Below the pieces are notes generated by a model. The model did no database searches and was not told the origin of the DNA. It was given only the letters and a program-made list of their open reading frames with translations. From DASXHZ01 sp036488085 (GTDB lineage Bacteria; Acidobacteriota; Thermoanaerobaculia; Gp7-AA8): 64,000 nucleotides of DNA. The stretch lies in contig DASXHZ010000085.1 in the NCBI GenBank assembly GCA_036488085.1, positions 1 to 64,000 on the forward strand, written 5' to 3'. Within the stretch, counting starts at the first letter, position 1; each line of letters opens with the position of its first letter. The position numbers and the translations under genes are program-made. Below, piece after piece: positions 17,092 through 24,594 of this stretch.

Positions 17092-17510
17092 CGAGCCGCT
17101 CCATTGGCGGTCGCGGCGAGCAGGTCGGAGGCGACGCGGATGGCCTTCGACCCCTTCTCGGTGATCGTGTGCGCCAGCGTCGTGACGTCTTTCGCTTCCT
17201 GCTGCAGCATCGCGAACTTCACGATCATCGGGAGATTGACACCCGTGACGATCTCGACCCTTCCCTGCTCCAGGAACGAAAGGCTGATGTTCGAGGGCGT
17301 ACCGCCAAACATGTCGGTGAAGATGATGACCGGGCGATCGGGACCGATCCTCTCGAGCGCCGCGCGGATCTTCTCGCGCGCCTCGTCGACCGTGTCGCTC
17401 CACTCCAGCGGCACCGCCTCGATGCCATTCAGGTTCGCTTCAATTTTTTGAGCCGCCTTGAGCAGCTCGTACGCCAGATTTCCGTGCGTAACGATCAGAC
17501 CACCTACCAC
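17088..17510 (-). CDS. PTS EIIA component, mannose/fructose (EIIA-Man) family
   Basis: 140 residues of the EIIA-Man fold. N-terminal MVGGLIVTHGNLAYELLKAA carries the phospho-accepting His9. IIFTDMFGGTPSNISLSF and VEIVTGVNLPMIVKF are family hallmarks. With no EIIBCD partners, it probably serves as a phosphorylation-state sensor or regulator. Such orphan EIIA-Man proteins beside hprK/rapZ/ptsH occur in many proteobacteria and related phyla. Coupled to ptsH through the TTGA overlap. Confidence 0.93.
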   Translation of the reverse strand: MVGGLIVTHGNLAYELLKAAQKIEANLNGIEAVPLEWSDTVDEAREKIRAALERIGPDRPVIIFTDMFGGTPSNISLSFLEQGRVEIVTGVNLPMIVKFAMLQQEAKDVTTLAHTITEKGSKAIRVASDLLAATANGAAR

Positions 17511-17572
17511 GCTTGACCCTTCTCCCAGAACCGCAGCGCGCCATCATACGCGTACCGCCCTCACCGTGCGAG

Positions 17573-18439
17573 TCACCGCCGGTGGTCGCGGTGGATGACT
17601 TCCACCGAATACCCGCGCTGCAGCAGGTCGTCGCCGAGGCGTTGGGCGATGGCGACGCTACGGTGCTTGCCGCCCGTGCAGCCGATGCCGATCGTGAGGT
17701 AGCTCTTCATCTCCTTCCGGTATTGCGGCGCCAGGTAGGTGACGAAGTCGAGCAGCTTCGCGTAGAACTCATCGTACTCCGGCTGCTGGTGGAGGTACTC
17801 GATCACCTCGGGGTCGAGGCCCGTCTTTGGCCGCAACTCCTCGATGAAGTGCGGGTTTGGGAGGAAGCGGACGTCGAACAGCAAGTCGAGGTTGTACGGC
17901 GTCTGGTACTTGAAGCCGAACGAGATGACGGTGATCAGCATGCTCGGCTCGTAGCCGGGCAGTTGGAACCGCTTCATCACCTCGGCCTTCAACTCGTGCA
18001 CCGAGAACTGCGAGGTGTCGAGCACCATGTTCGCGAGGGCCTTCACCTCCCGCAACTCTGAACGCTCGCGCTGGATCGCCTCCAGCACCGGGAGGTCCTT
18101 CGCCATCGGGTGCGGACGCCGCGTCTCGCTGTAGCGGCGCGCGATCACCTCGTCGCTCGCTTCGAGAAAGATCAGAACGCAATTCGGAACCAGCTTCTGG
18201 ATCCGGTCGCGGTAGAAGTTCGGAAAGATCTTCGCGAAATCGTGCGTCCGGACGTCGACGACGATGCCGACGCGCGTCGCGTTCTCGTGCGCCGCGACCT
18301 CCTCCAGGAACGGCTCGATCAGCGCCAGCGGCAGGTTGTCGCTGCAGTAGAACCCGAGGTCCTCGAGCGTCGACTGCACGTACGACTTCCCCGACCCCGA
18401 GAGGCCGGTGATGATGACGAGATACTTCGGACCCATCAT
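17573..18439 (-). CDS. rapZ: RNase adapter/nucleotide-binding protein RapZ (YvcJ family)
   Basis: 288 residues. Walker A GLSGSGKS at 12-19. The mid-region has VVDVRTHDF and ARRYSETRRPHP, typical of RapZ. The C-terminal metabolite-binding domain includes ISFGFKYQTPYNLDLLFDVR and IGIGCTGGKHRSVAIA. In Escherichia coli RapZ controls GlmS through small RNAs by binding glucosamine-6-phosphate; in Firmicutes YvcJ is a P-loop NTPase. Lies between EIIA and hprK, as in conserved rpoN-hpf-hprK/ptsN-rapZ clusters. A heptamer-based hairpin separates it from hprK. Confidence 0.95.
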   Translation of the reverse strand: MMGPKYLVIITGLSGSGKSYVQSTLEDLGFYCSDNLPLALIEPFLEEVAAHENATRVGIVVDVRTHDFAKIFPNFYRDRIQKLVPNCVLIFLEASDEVIARRYSETRRPHPMAKDLPVLEAIQRERSELREVKALANMVLDTSQFSVHELKAEVMKRFQLPGYEPSMLITVISFGFKYQTPYNLDLLFDVRFLPNPHFIEELRPKTGLDPEVIEYLHQQPEYDEFYAKLLDFVTYLAPQYRKEMKSYLTIGIGCTGGKHRSVAIAQRLGDDLLQRGYSVEVIHRDHRR

Positions 18440-18440
18440 G

Positions 18441-18518
18441 CAGAGCGGAGAGCGCAGAGCGCAGAGCGGAGAGACGGAATGAACATTCTGCGCTCTCCCC
18501 TCTGCGCTCTGCGCTCTG
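18441..18518. repeat. Inverted repeat built of tandem heptamers (CAGAGCG)
   Basis: Arm one (about 18441-18473) contains repeated CAGAGCG units; arm two (about 18491-18518) contains their complement (CGCTCTG). About 20 bp match with one mismatch, around a spacer containing GGAATGAACATTC. It fills the gap between hprK and rapZ. The transcript would form a long hairpin just before the rapZ start, so it could affect read-through or rapZ translation. Confidence 0.75.
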
Positions 18519-18521
18519 ACA

Positions 18522-19595
18522 TCACCGCTGCCTCCTGACGCGGTCCAGGACGCCGGGCTGCAACATCTGGCGCGTGTTCGCGCTGCGGATTGTAGAACTG
18601 GCGACCTCCGAGGAATTCGAGTGCGGCAGCGACTGGGTGATGCTCCCCTTGTCGGCGATCATCTCGTCGATCTTCTGCGTGAAGGCCCGCGCCGAGTCAT
18701 AGCCCTGCAGCTTCATCAGGTGGTTCCGCGCCGCGATCTCGACCAGGAGTGCCAGATTGCGCCCCGATGCTACCGGGAGGCGGACGTACGGCTTCGAGAC
18801 TCCGAGGAGCTCGAACGTCTCGCCGGCGATGCCGAGGCGGTCGTACTCCGTCCCCTCGACCCACTTCTCCAGCTTCACGACCAGATCGATCGGCTTGACG
18901 TCGCGCGTCGATGCGACGCCGAAGAGGTCCTTGATGTCGATGATGCCGATGCCGCGCAGCTCCATATGATGGCGGAGCAGGTCGTTCGAGTAGCCGAGGA
19001 GGACGTCGTTCGGATGGCGCCGGACGACCACGAGATCGTCCGCGATCAGACGGTGTCCGCGATACACCAGATCGAGAGCGCACTCGCTCTTTCCGATGCC
19101 GCTGTCGCCGAGGAGCAGGACGCCGATGCCGTAGACGTCGAGGAGGCCGGAGTGCATCGTGAGCCGCGGCGCCATCGTCTCTTCGAGGAAGTACGTAGTC
19201 CGCGTGATCGTGGTCGACGACATCGCCGGCGTCGAGAAGAGCGGCACCGAGCGCTTTTCGCACTCGTGCCGGAACTCCTCGAGCGGCGCGATCCCCTTCG
19301 TCACGATGAAGCAGGAGACGTCGAGCGCCGCGACCTCGCGCACGCGTTTCTCACGCAGCCGCGGCGGAAGCGACTCGAGGTACTTCGTCTCGGACGCGCC
19401 GATGATCTGCACGCGCCACGGCTTGATGTACTCGTAGTAACCCGCGAACGCCAGTCCCGGCTTCTGGACACGCGGACGCGCAATGATGCGATCGAGGCCG
19501 TCTTCACCCGTGACCAGACGCAACGCGAGGTCGTCCATCTCCGCGGAACGGAGCGACTCCACGTTCGTCTCGACAAAGTCTTGCGTGTCCGACAC
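18522..19595 (-). CDS. hprK: HPr kinase/phosphorylase
   Basis: 357 residues. N-terminal domain 1-145; C-terminal kinase with P-loop GDSGIGKS at 163-170; LIADDLVVVRR and the HprK signature HMELRGIGIIDIKDLFG, followed by LVVKLEKW. Phosphorylates HPr on Ser46, a residue present in the local HPr. An extra C-terminal tail of about 35 residues (from about 322) is Ser/Asn/Arg-rich and not part of the fold. Placed downstream of the GWxTD-like genes and upstream of rapZ. Confidence 0.95.
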   Translation of the reverse strand: MSDTQDFVETNVESLRSAEMDDLALRLVTGEDGLDRIIARPRVQKPGLAFAGYYEYIKPWRVQIIGASETKYLESLPPRLREKRVREVAALDVSCFIVTKGIAPLEEFRHECEKRSVPLFSTPAMSSTTITRTTYFLEETMAPRLTMHSGLLDVYGIGVLLLGDSGIGKSECALDLVYRGHRLIADDLVVVRRHPNDVLLGYSNDLLRHHMELRGIGIIDIKDLFGVASTRDVKPIDLVVKLEKWVEGTEYDRLGIAGETFELLGVSKPYVRLPVASGRNLALLVEIAARNHLMKLQGYDSARAFTQKIDEMIADKGSITQSLPHSNSSEVASSTIRSANTRQMLQPGVLDRVRRQR

Positions 19596-19612
19596 GCCTT
19601 GTATGGTACCGC

Positions 19613-20272
19613 CTACTTCTTAATCCACGAGCGGGCGACCGCCTCGAAGATCGCGTCGACGTCGCCCGCTTCGCTTTGTGATGCGAGCCGGTCCTTGCCG
19701 GTGGCGCTCTCAATTTCGACGCTGATGTCGATCGACTTGCGGTCGGCGACTTTCGCGATTTCTCCCTGATAGTTGAAGTGCAGGATGCGTATGGAGTTCT
19801 GCGTCGACATCTCCTGCACCGCCTTGCCGTCCGACAGGTTTTCGGTCCCGCCTGGTGCATTGAAATTCGACAGGGCGCTCGACATCACCGGGTTGTCCCG
19901 CTTCGACGAGCTGGTCCTGGTCGTAACGGAGACGTCGGTCGCCGTGGGAGGTCCGAGAAGGATGACGACTTTGCCACGGAGGCTCTTCGAGCCGGGCGTC
20001 TTCGCCACGGTCAGATACTTGTCGGCATTGGCGGCGCGCTCGGCAACCTCTTTCGGGAAGTTGTCAGGGCGTCTGGCGAGGAATTCCGCGACGAACTTCT
20101 CCGCGTCGGCATCGGTATCGATCTTCGCCCATTGATCGCGCTCCGCGCGCGTCATGAAGTACCCCTCCGGCGACTTCGCCCAATCTTTGTATTTCGAAAG
20201 ATGGGCGAAGGCCGGAACCGCGAGCAGCAGCAGGAAAAGGGGAGCGATGAACGGTTTCACTTTTTGATCCAT
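19613..20272 (-). CDS. GWxTD-like secreted protein, paralogue 1
   Basis: 219 residues. N-terminal signal peptide (hydrophobic 8-23, cleavage likely after AFA). Then the block KYKDWAKSPEGYFMTRAERD and a D-T-D-A-x-x-F-V-x-x-F-x-A-R-R pattern, like the start of GWxTD domains. Where that family has G-W-x-T-D-R-G before a strand, this protein has GSKSLRGKVVILLGPP, so the namesake motif is degenerate. The Ser/Asn-rich middle (125-160) is variable and the C-terminal strand region is conserved among the three copies. Overlaps the preceding paralogue by 16 nt. Function unknown. Confidence 0.8.
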   Translation of the reverse strand: MDQKVKPFIAPLFLLLLAVPAFAHLSKYKDWAKSPEGYFMTRAERDQWAKIDTDADAEKFVAEFLARRPDNFPKEVAERAANADKYLTVAKTPGSKSLRGKVVILLGPPTATDVSVTTRTSSSKRDNPVMSSALSNFNAPGGTENLSDGKAVQEMSTQNSIRILHFNYQGEIAKVADRKSIDISVEIESATGKDRLASQSEAGDVDAIFEAVARSWIKK

Positions 20273-20922
20273 GACTCTGCGATGGTCTCGAACATGGCAT
20301 TGAGGTCCGATTCAGCGCTCCGCGACGTGATCATGTCCTTGCCGCTGAGCGGGTCGATCTCCACGTTGATGTCGACCGATTTCCGGTCGACGAGGTGCGC
20401 GATGTCGCCGCCATAGGCGAAATGCATGACGCGAACTGACTGCGAGGTCGACATGGTGTTTCCCGGCGTATTGAAGCTCTCGCCGCCGCCCTTGCTGCCG
20501 GCGTCGGCGCCGGTCCCCTGGGTGTTCGCGTTCGACATCGCCGTCGAGACATACGGGTTGTCCCGTTTCGTGGTCGTCCGAACCTCATTCGCGACGTCAA
20601 TCGACGATGGCGCTCCGAAGAGGATGACGACCTTGCCGCGCAGGCTCTTCGAGCCGGGCGTCTTCGCGACCGTCAGGTACTTGTCGGCGTTCGCGGCGCG
20701 GTCTGCGACTTCCTTCTCGAAGTTCGCGGGACGTTTGGCGACGAAGTCGGCGATGAACTTCTCGGCGTCGGCGTCCGAGTCGAGCCTCGACCACTCAGCC
20801 CGTTCGGCCTTCGTCATGAAGTACCCCTCCGGACTATTCGGCCAGTCTTTGTACTTCGACAGCCTCGCGAAAGCGGGAACCGCAAGCAACACCAGCGCGA
20901 CGGCAATCAACAGACGTTTCAT
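20257..20922 (-). CDS. GWxTD-like secreted protein, paralogue 2
   Basis: 221 residues with the same layout as its neighbours: signal peptide MKRLLIAVALVLLAVPAFA, KYKDWPNSPEGYFMTKAERA, ADKYLTVAKTPGSKSLRGKV, a variable Gly/Ser/Asn-rich insert (125-160), then a conserved C-terminal beta region ending ETIAESWIKK. The tandem arrangement and close similarity indicate recent duplication. The 3' end overlaps the next paralogue's start. Probably periplasmic or surface-exposed. Confidence 0.82.
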   Translation of the reverse strand: MKRLLIAVALVLLAVPAFARLSKYKDWPNSPEGYFMTKAERAEWSRLDSDADAEKFIADFVAKRPANFEKEVADRAANADKYLTVAKTPGSKSLRGKVVILFGAPSSIDVANEVRTTTKRDNPYVSTAMSNANTQGTGADAGSKGGGESFNTPGNTMSTSQSVRVMHFAYGGDIAHLVDRKSVDINVEIDPLSGKDMITSRSAESDLNAMFETIAESWIKK

Positions 20923-20940
20923 GGTTTCTCCGTAGGACAG

Positions 20941-21618
20941 CTATTTGGACTTGATCGACGCAACTGCTGCGCGTTCGAAGGCTTCATCGAGATTGTTGGC
21001 ACCCTTTGCGACGCGGTCTTTGCCGCTCCCGCCGTCGGCGATGAACGTAAAGTCGACCGGCCCGCCCGGCGCCGCATCGAACCCCAAGTGGTACGTTCGC
21101 GTGATGTAGGTCGACACCATCGGCGCTCCGAACGTGCCGCCATTGTCCGCGCTGCTGTTTCCCTGGCCGGCGCTGCCCTTCGCCGAGCTCGAGTCGCCGC
21201 CACCTGCACTGGCGCCGCTATACGCCTCGTTGACGGCGGGACTGGTGCGCGACACCTGCGTACCGGAATCGCCCGTCACGTTGATCGCCGAAGGCGCCCC
21301 GAACAGGACGATCGCCTTTCCGCGGAGGGTCTTCGAGCCGGGCAACCTGCCGACAGTGAGGTACTTGTCTGCCATCTCGGCCCGTTTGGTCGCCTCGGCG
21401 ACAAACGCGTCGCCGCCGCGGCTGGCGATGAACCTGTCGACGAATGCCTGCGCCGCTTCGTCCGTGTCGATGGCCGACCACTGCACCCGTTCGGCCTTCG
21501 TCATGAAGTACCCCACCGGCGTGTTCGGCCAATCCTTGTACTTCGACAGCTTCGCAAACGCGGGAACCGCGAGCGACAGAACGGCTAACACGACCAGCAT
21601 ACGCTTGCTGCTTTTCAT
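20941..21618 (-). CDS. GWxTD-like secreted protein, paralogue 3 (first in the tandem)
   Basis: 225 residues, the most divergent of the three. Signal peptide with hydrophobic MLVVLAVLSLAVPAFA; KYKDWPNTPVGYFMTKAERV; GSKTLRGKAIVLFGAPSAI in place of the GWxTD signature; a Ser/Gly-rich insert (about 125-160); a C-terminal region ending ERAAVASIKSK. A good Shine-Dalgarno (GGGAGGG) sits 5-11 nt upstream of ATG 21618. The 99-bp gap to hpf holds a CTGAAT/ATTCAG inverted repeat (21629-21646). Confidence 0.82.
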   Translation of the reverse strand: MKSSKRMLVVLAVLSLAVPAFAKLSKYKDWPNTPVGYFMTKAERVQWSAIDTDEAAQAFVDRFIASRGGDAFVAEATKRAEMADKYLTVGRLPGSKTLRGKAIVLFGAPSAINVTGDSGTQVSRTSPAVNEAYSGASAGGGDSSSAKGSAGQGNSSADNGGTFGAPMVSTYITRTYHLGFDAAPGGPVDFTFIADGGSGKDRVAKGANNLDEAFERAAVASIKSK

Positions 21619-21717
21619 AGACCCTCCCCTGAATGTAGGGATTCAGGTTACAGGAGGATTACGGAAAAAGCAGGCGCGGCGTTGAAGCTGTCACAACCTT
21701 GTCAAAACTCCGGCCTG

Positions 21718-22287
21718 TCAGAACTCCGGAGAGATCAGGCCGATGTTCTGGTCGCGCCGCTTGTACATCACGGCGACCTTATCCGTATCGAGATCGCGGA
21801 AGACGATGAACTCGTTCTTCGAGTCGTCGAGCCGCAGCGCGGCCTCCTCGATTGACATCGGACGGATCGGCAGGTTGTTCGTCTTGATGATCCTCGGACG
21901 GTTGTGGTCGTCTGTCTCGCGAAGCTGCCCCCGCTCGAGCACCTGCACCGCCCACTCGGTCACCTGCGCCTTGACGTCATTGCCGTCCTTGCGGTGGTGA
22001 TCGCGGATCTTCTTCCGGTTTTTCTGGGCCTGCCGCTTGAGATGATCGAGCGCGAGGTTGATCGCGTCCTGCATCGACTCGTCGGATTCCTGGACCACTT
22101 TGACGTCGTGGTCCTTTCCGACGATCAGGATCTCGCAGATGTTGCGGTACTTCTGCACCTGCAGGACGCAGCGGACGTCGATGACGTCGTCGAAGAGCTT
22201 CTCCTGAATCTTGGCAATCTTGGTTTCGAGGAGCTTGCGGATGTCGGGTGTGACTTCGAAACTACGGCCGGTAATTTCCGTGGCCAA
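21718..22287 (-). CDS. hpf: Long-form ribosome hibernation-promoting factor
   Basis: 189 residues. N-terminal HPF/YfiA domain 1-100 (MATEITGRSFEVTPDIRKLL, with the DVKVVQESDESMQDAINLAL helix). Linker, then the C-terminal dimerisation domain (about 130-189) with IIKTNNLPIRPMSIEEAALR and FIVFRDLDTDKVAVMYKRRD. The long form induces 100S ribosome dimers. Its position after rpoN is conserved in many Gram-negatives. Confidence 0.95.
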   Translation of the reverse strand: MATEITGRSFEVTPDIRKLLETKIAKIQEKLFDDVIDVRCVLQVQKYRNICEILIVGKDHDVKVVQESDESMQDAINLALDHLKRQAQKNRKKIRDHHRKDGNDVKAQVTEWAVQVLERGQLRETDDHNRPRIIKTNNLPIRPMSIEEAALRLDDSKNEFIVFRDLDTDKVAVMYKRRDQNIGLISPEF

Positions 22288-22315
22288 TGTTCACCTCTGG
22301 AGCTCCGTGCAGGAG

Positions 22316-23776
22316 CTAGAAAATCTGCTTGCGGTCGGTGGATGAGGGGATATTCAGTTCGTCTCTGTACTTCGCCACCGTGCGGCGCGCAATGTTTATG
22401 CCCTCGTCGTTCAGGATCTTCATGATCTTGGAATCACTGAGGGGCTTGCGCGGATCTTCCGCCTCGATGTAACCCTGGATCTTCTTCTTCACGGTGAGGC
22501 TGGAGATGTCCTCGCCGGTGTCGGAATCGATGCCGCTGTGGAAGAAGTACTTCATCAGGAACAGCCCGCGCGGCGTGTGCATGTACTTGTTCGAAACGAC
22601 GCGCGACACGGTCGACTCGTGCATCTGGATGTCGTCGGCGACGTCGCGCAGGACGAGCGGCCGGAGGAAGTCGATCCCCCGCTCCAGGAACTCGCGCTGG
22701 TGCTTCACGATCGACTCGGCGACCTTGTAAATCGTCCGCTGCCGCTGGTCGAGTGACTTGATCAGCCACACCGCCGAACGGATCTTGTCTTTGATGTAGT
22801 TGACCGTCTCGCCGTCTGACTTCGAGTCCATCGAGTTCAGCATCGCCTTGTAGCTGCCATTGATGCGGAGCTTCGGCATGCCGTCCTCGTTCAGCACGAT
22901 GACGTACTCATCGCCGACCTTGTGTATGTAGACGTCCGGCTCGACGTAGATGGCGCGCTCGTTCGAGTACTTGCGTCCCGGCTTCGGATCGAGGTGCTTG
23001 ATGACCTCGACGATCCCTTCGAGCGTCTTCATGTCGATGGAGAGCGCCTTCGAGATCTGGACGAACTTGCGGGTCATGAACTCTTCCCAGTGGTCGCGGA
23101 TGATCTCTTCCACGAAGGGGACGTCGACCTCGAGGAACTGGAGTTGGAGCAGGAGGCACTCGCGGAGATCGCGGGCCCCGACGCCAATCGGGTCGAGTGA
23201 CTGGATGGCGTTCACCGCTGCCGCTACGTCCTCCATCGCGAAGCCGCCGGATGCGGCGATCTCCTCGTTGGTGGCGCGAAGGTAGCCGTCTTCGTCGATG
23301 TTCCCGATGATGAAGGCGCCGATCTCTTTGATCCGCGGCGAGGCGTCGCTCATGCTGAGCTGCCAGGTGAGGTGGTCGGTCAGGTTGGGCGGGCGCGTGA
23401 GGGTGTTCTCGATCGGGAACTCCTCGTGCTCCTCCCCCATCCCGCGCGGGTTGTAGCCGTACTCGATGTAGTCCTGGAAGTAGGCGTCGTAGTCGATCTC
23501 GTCGAAGGAGTCTTTCTCTTTCTCCTGCTCTTTCTCTTCGACTTTCTTGGTCTCTTCCGCCTGCTCGTTCTTGGTTTCCTGCGACTCGGCTTCAGCTTCC
23601 TCTTGCTTGATCTCCTCGGCTGTTTCTTCGAGGAGCGGATTTTCGAGGAGCTCCTGGTTGAGGACTTCCTGGAGCTCGAGTTTCGACAACTGCAGCAGCT
23701 TGATCGCCTGCTGCAGCGAAGGCGTCATGATCAGCTTCTGGGAGAGTTTGAGGTGGAGTTTTTGTTCTAGTGCCAT
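22316..23776 (-). CDS. rpoN: RNA polymerase sigma-54 factor
   Basis: 486 residues. Region I is Gln/Leu-rich (KLSQKLIMTPSLQQAIKLLQ). Acidic region II runs about 50-110 (long Glu/Lys stretch). Core-binding and HTH domains follow, and the RpoN box ARRTVAKYRDELNIP is near the C-terminus. Directs transcription from -24/-12 promoters with AAA+ activators, none of which is encoded in the window. The start overlaps the lptB stop (TGATG), so the two are co-translated. Confidence 0.97.
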   Translation of the reverse strand: MALEQKLHLKLSQKLIMTPSLQQAIKLLQLSKLELQEVLNQELLENPLLEETAEEIKQEEAEAESQETKNEQAEETKKVEEKEQEKEKDSFDEIDYDAYFQDYIEYGYNPRGMGEEHEEFPIENTLTRPPNLTDHLTWQLSMSDASPRIKEIGAFIIGNIDEDGYLRATNEEIAASGGFAMEDVAAAVNAIQSLDPIGVGARDLRECLLLQLQFLEVDVPFVEEIIRDHWEEFMTRKFVQISKALSIDMKTLEGIVEVIKHLDPKPGRKYSNERAIYVEPDVYIHKVGDEYVIVLNEDGMPKLRINGSYKAMLNSMDSKSDGETVNYIKDKIRSAVWLIKSLDQRQRTIYKVAESIVKHQREFLERGIDFLRPLVLRDVADDIQMHESTVSRVVSNKYMHTPRGLFLMKYFFHSGIDSDTGEDISSLTVKKKIQGYIEAEDPRKPLSDSKIMKILNDEGINIARRTVAKYRDELNIPSSTDRKQIF

Positions 23777-24561
23777 CAGCTCAGGTTGAACGATTCGCCG
23801 AGGTAAATTCGGCGAACCTCTGCATCGGCGGAGAGGCTTTCGGGGACTCCCTGTCGGAAGATCTCCCCTTCCTTGATGATATAGGCGCGATCGGTGATCT
23901 TCAATGTTTCCCGCACGTTGTGATCGGTAATGAGGATCCCGATCCCTCTGGCTCGCAGTTGAGAGACGATGCGTTGAATCTCGAATACCGCGATTGGATC
24001 GATTCCTGCAAATGGCTCATCTAGCAAAATGAATGCCGGGTTGATCGCAAGGCTCCTCGCGATCTCCACGCGCCGGCGCTCCCCACCCGAAAGCGAGTAC
24101 GCCCGGTTCCGCGCGATGTGGGTGATTCCGAACTCCTCCAGCAGCACTCGCGTTCGCCGCTGGCGCTCCGCGCGGGGCAATCCCATCGTTTCGAAGACCG
24201 AGAGCAGGTTCTCCTCCACCGTCAGCTTGCGGAAGACCGACGGCTCCTGCGGCAGGTAGCTGATGCCGCGCTGCGCGCGGAGGTACATCGGGAGGTCGGT
24301 GATGTCGTCGTCGCCGAGCGTGACCGAGCCGTCGTCGGGCCGCACCAGTCCGACGATCATGTAGAAGGTGGTGGTCTTTCCCGCCCCATTCGGCCCAAGG
24401 AGCCCGACGATCTCGTTCTGTTTGATCTCGACCGAGACGTCGCGCACGACCTTGCGCCCTTTGTACACCTTCACCAGGTGGGTCGCCGCCAACCGCAAGA
24501 TCCCATCTCCCGCCCGATCCTCGGCGGTCACGGAGAAGACGTCGTCACGGCGGTCAGCCAT
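23776..24561 (-). CDS. lptB: LPS export ABC transporter ATP-binding protein LptB
   Basis: 261 residues. Walker A GLLGPNGAGKTTTFYM, Q-loop YLPQEPSVF, signature LSGGERRRVEIARSL, Walker B FILLDEPFAGIDP and switch His in LITDHNVRETL, all matching LptB closely. An N-terminal extension of about 25 residues precedes the usual start region (LAATHLVKVYKGRKVV); a shorter start is possible. Energises the LptFG permease, encoded here as a fusion at 3.3-5.7 kb. Confidence 0.96.
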   Translation of the reverse strand: MADRRDDVFSVTAEDRAGDGILRLAATHLVKVYKGRKVVRDVSVEIKQNEIVGLLGPNGAGKTTTFYMIVGLVRPDDGSVTLGDDDITDLPMYLRAQRGISYLPQEPSVFRKLTVEENLLSVFETMGLPRAERQRRTRVLLEEFGITHIARNRAYSLSGGERRRVEIARSLAINPAFILLDEPFAGIDPIAVFEIQRIVSQLRARGIGILITDHNVRETLKITDRAYIIKEGEIFRQGVPESLSADAEVRRIYLGESFNLS

Positions 24562-24594
24562 CGTCGCGCGGAATGTATCAGAGACAGCGGACGC

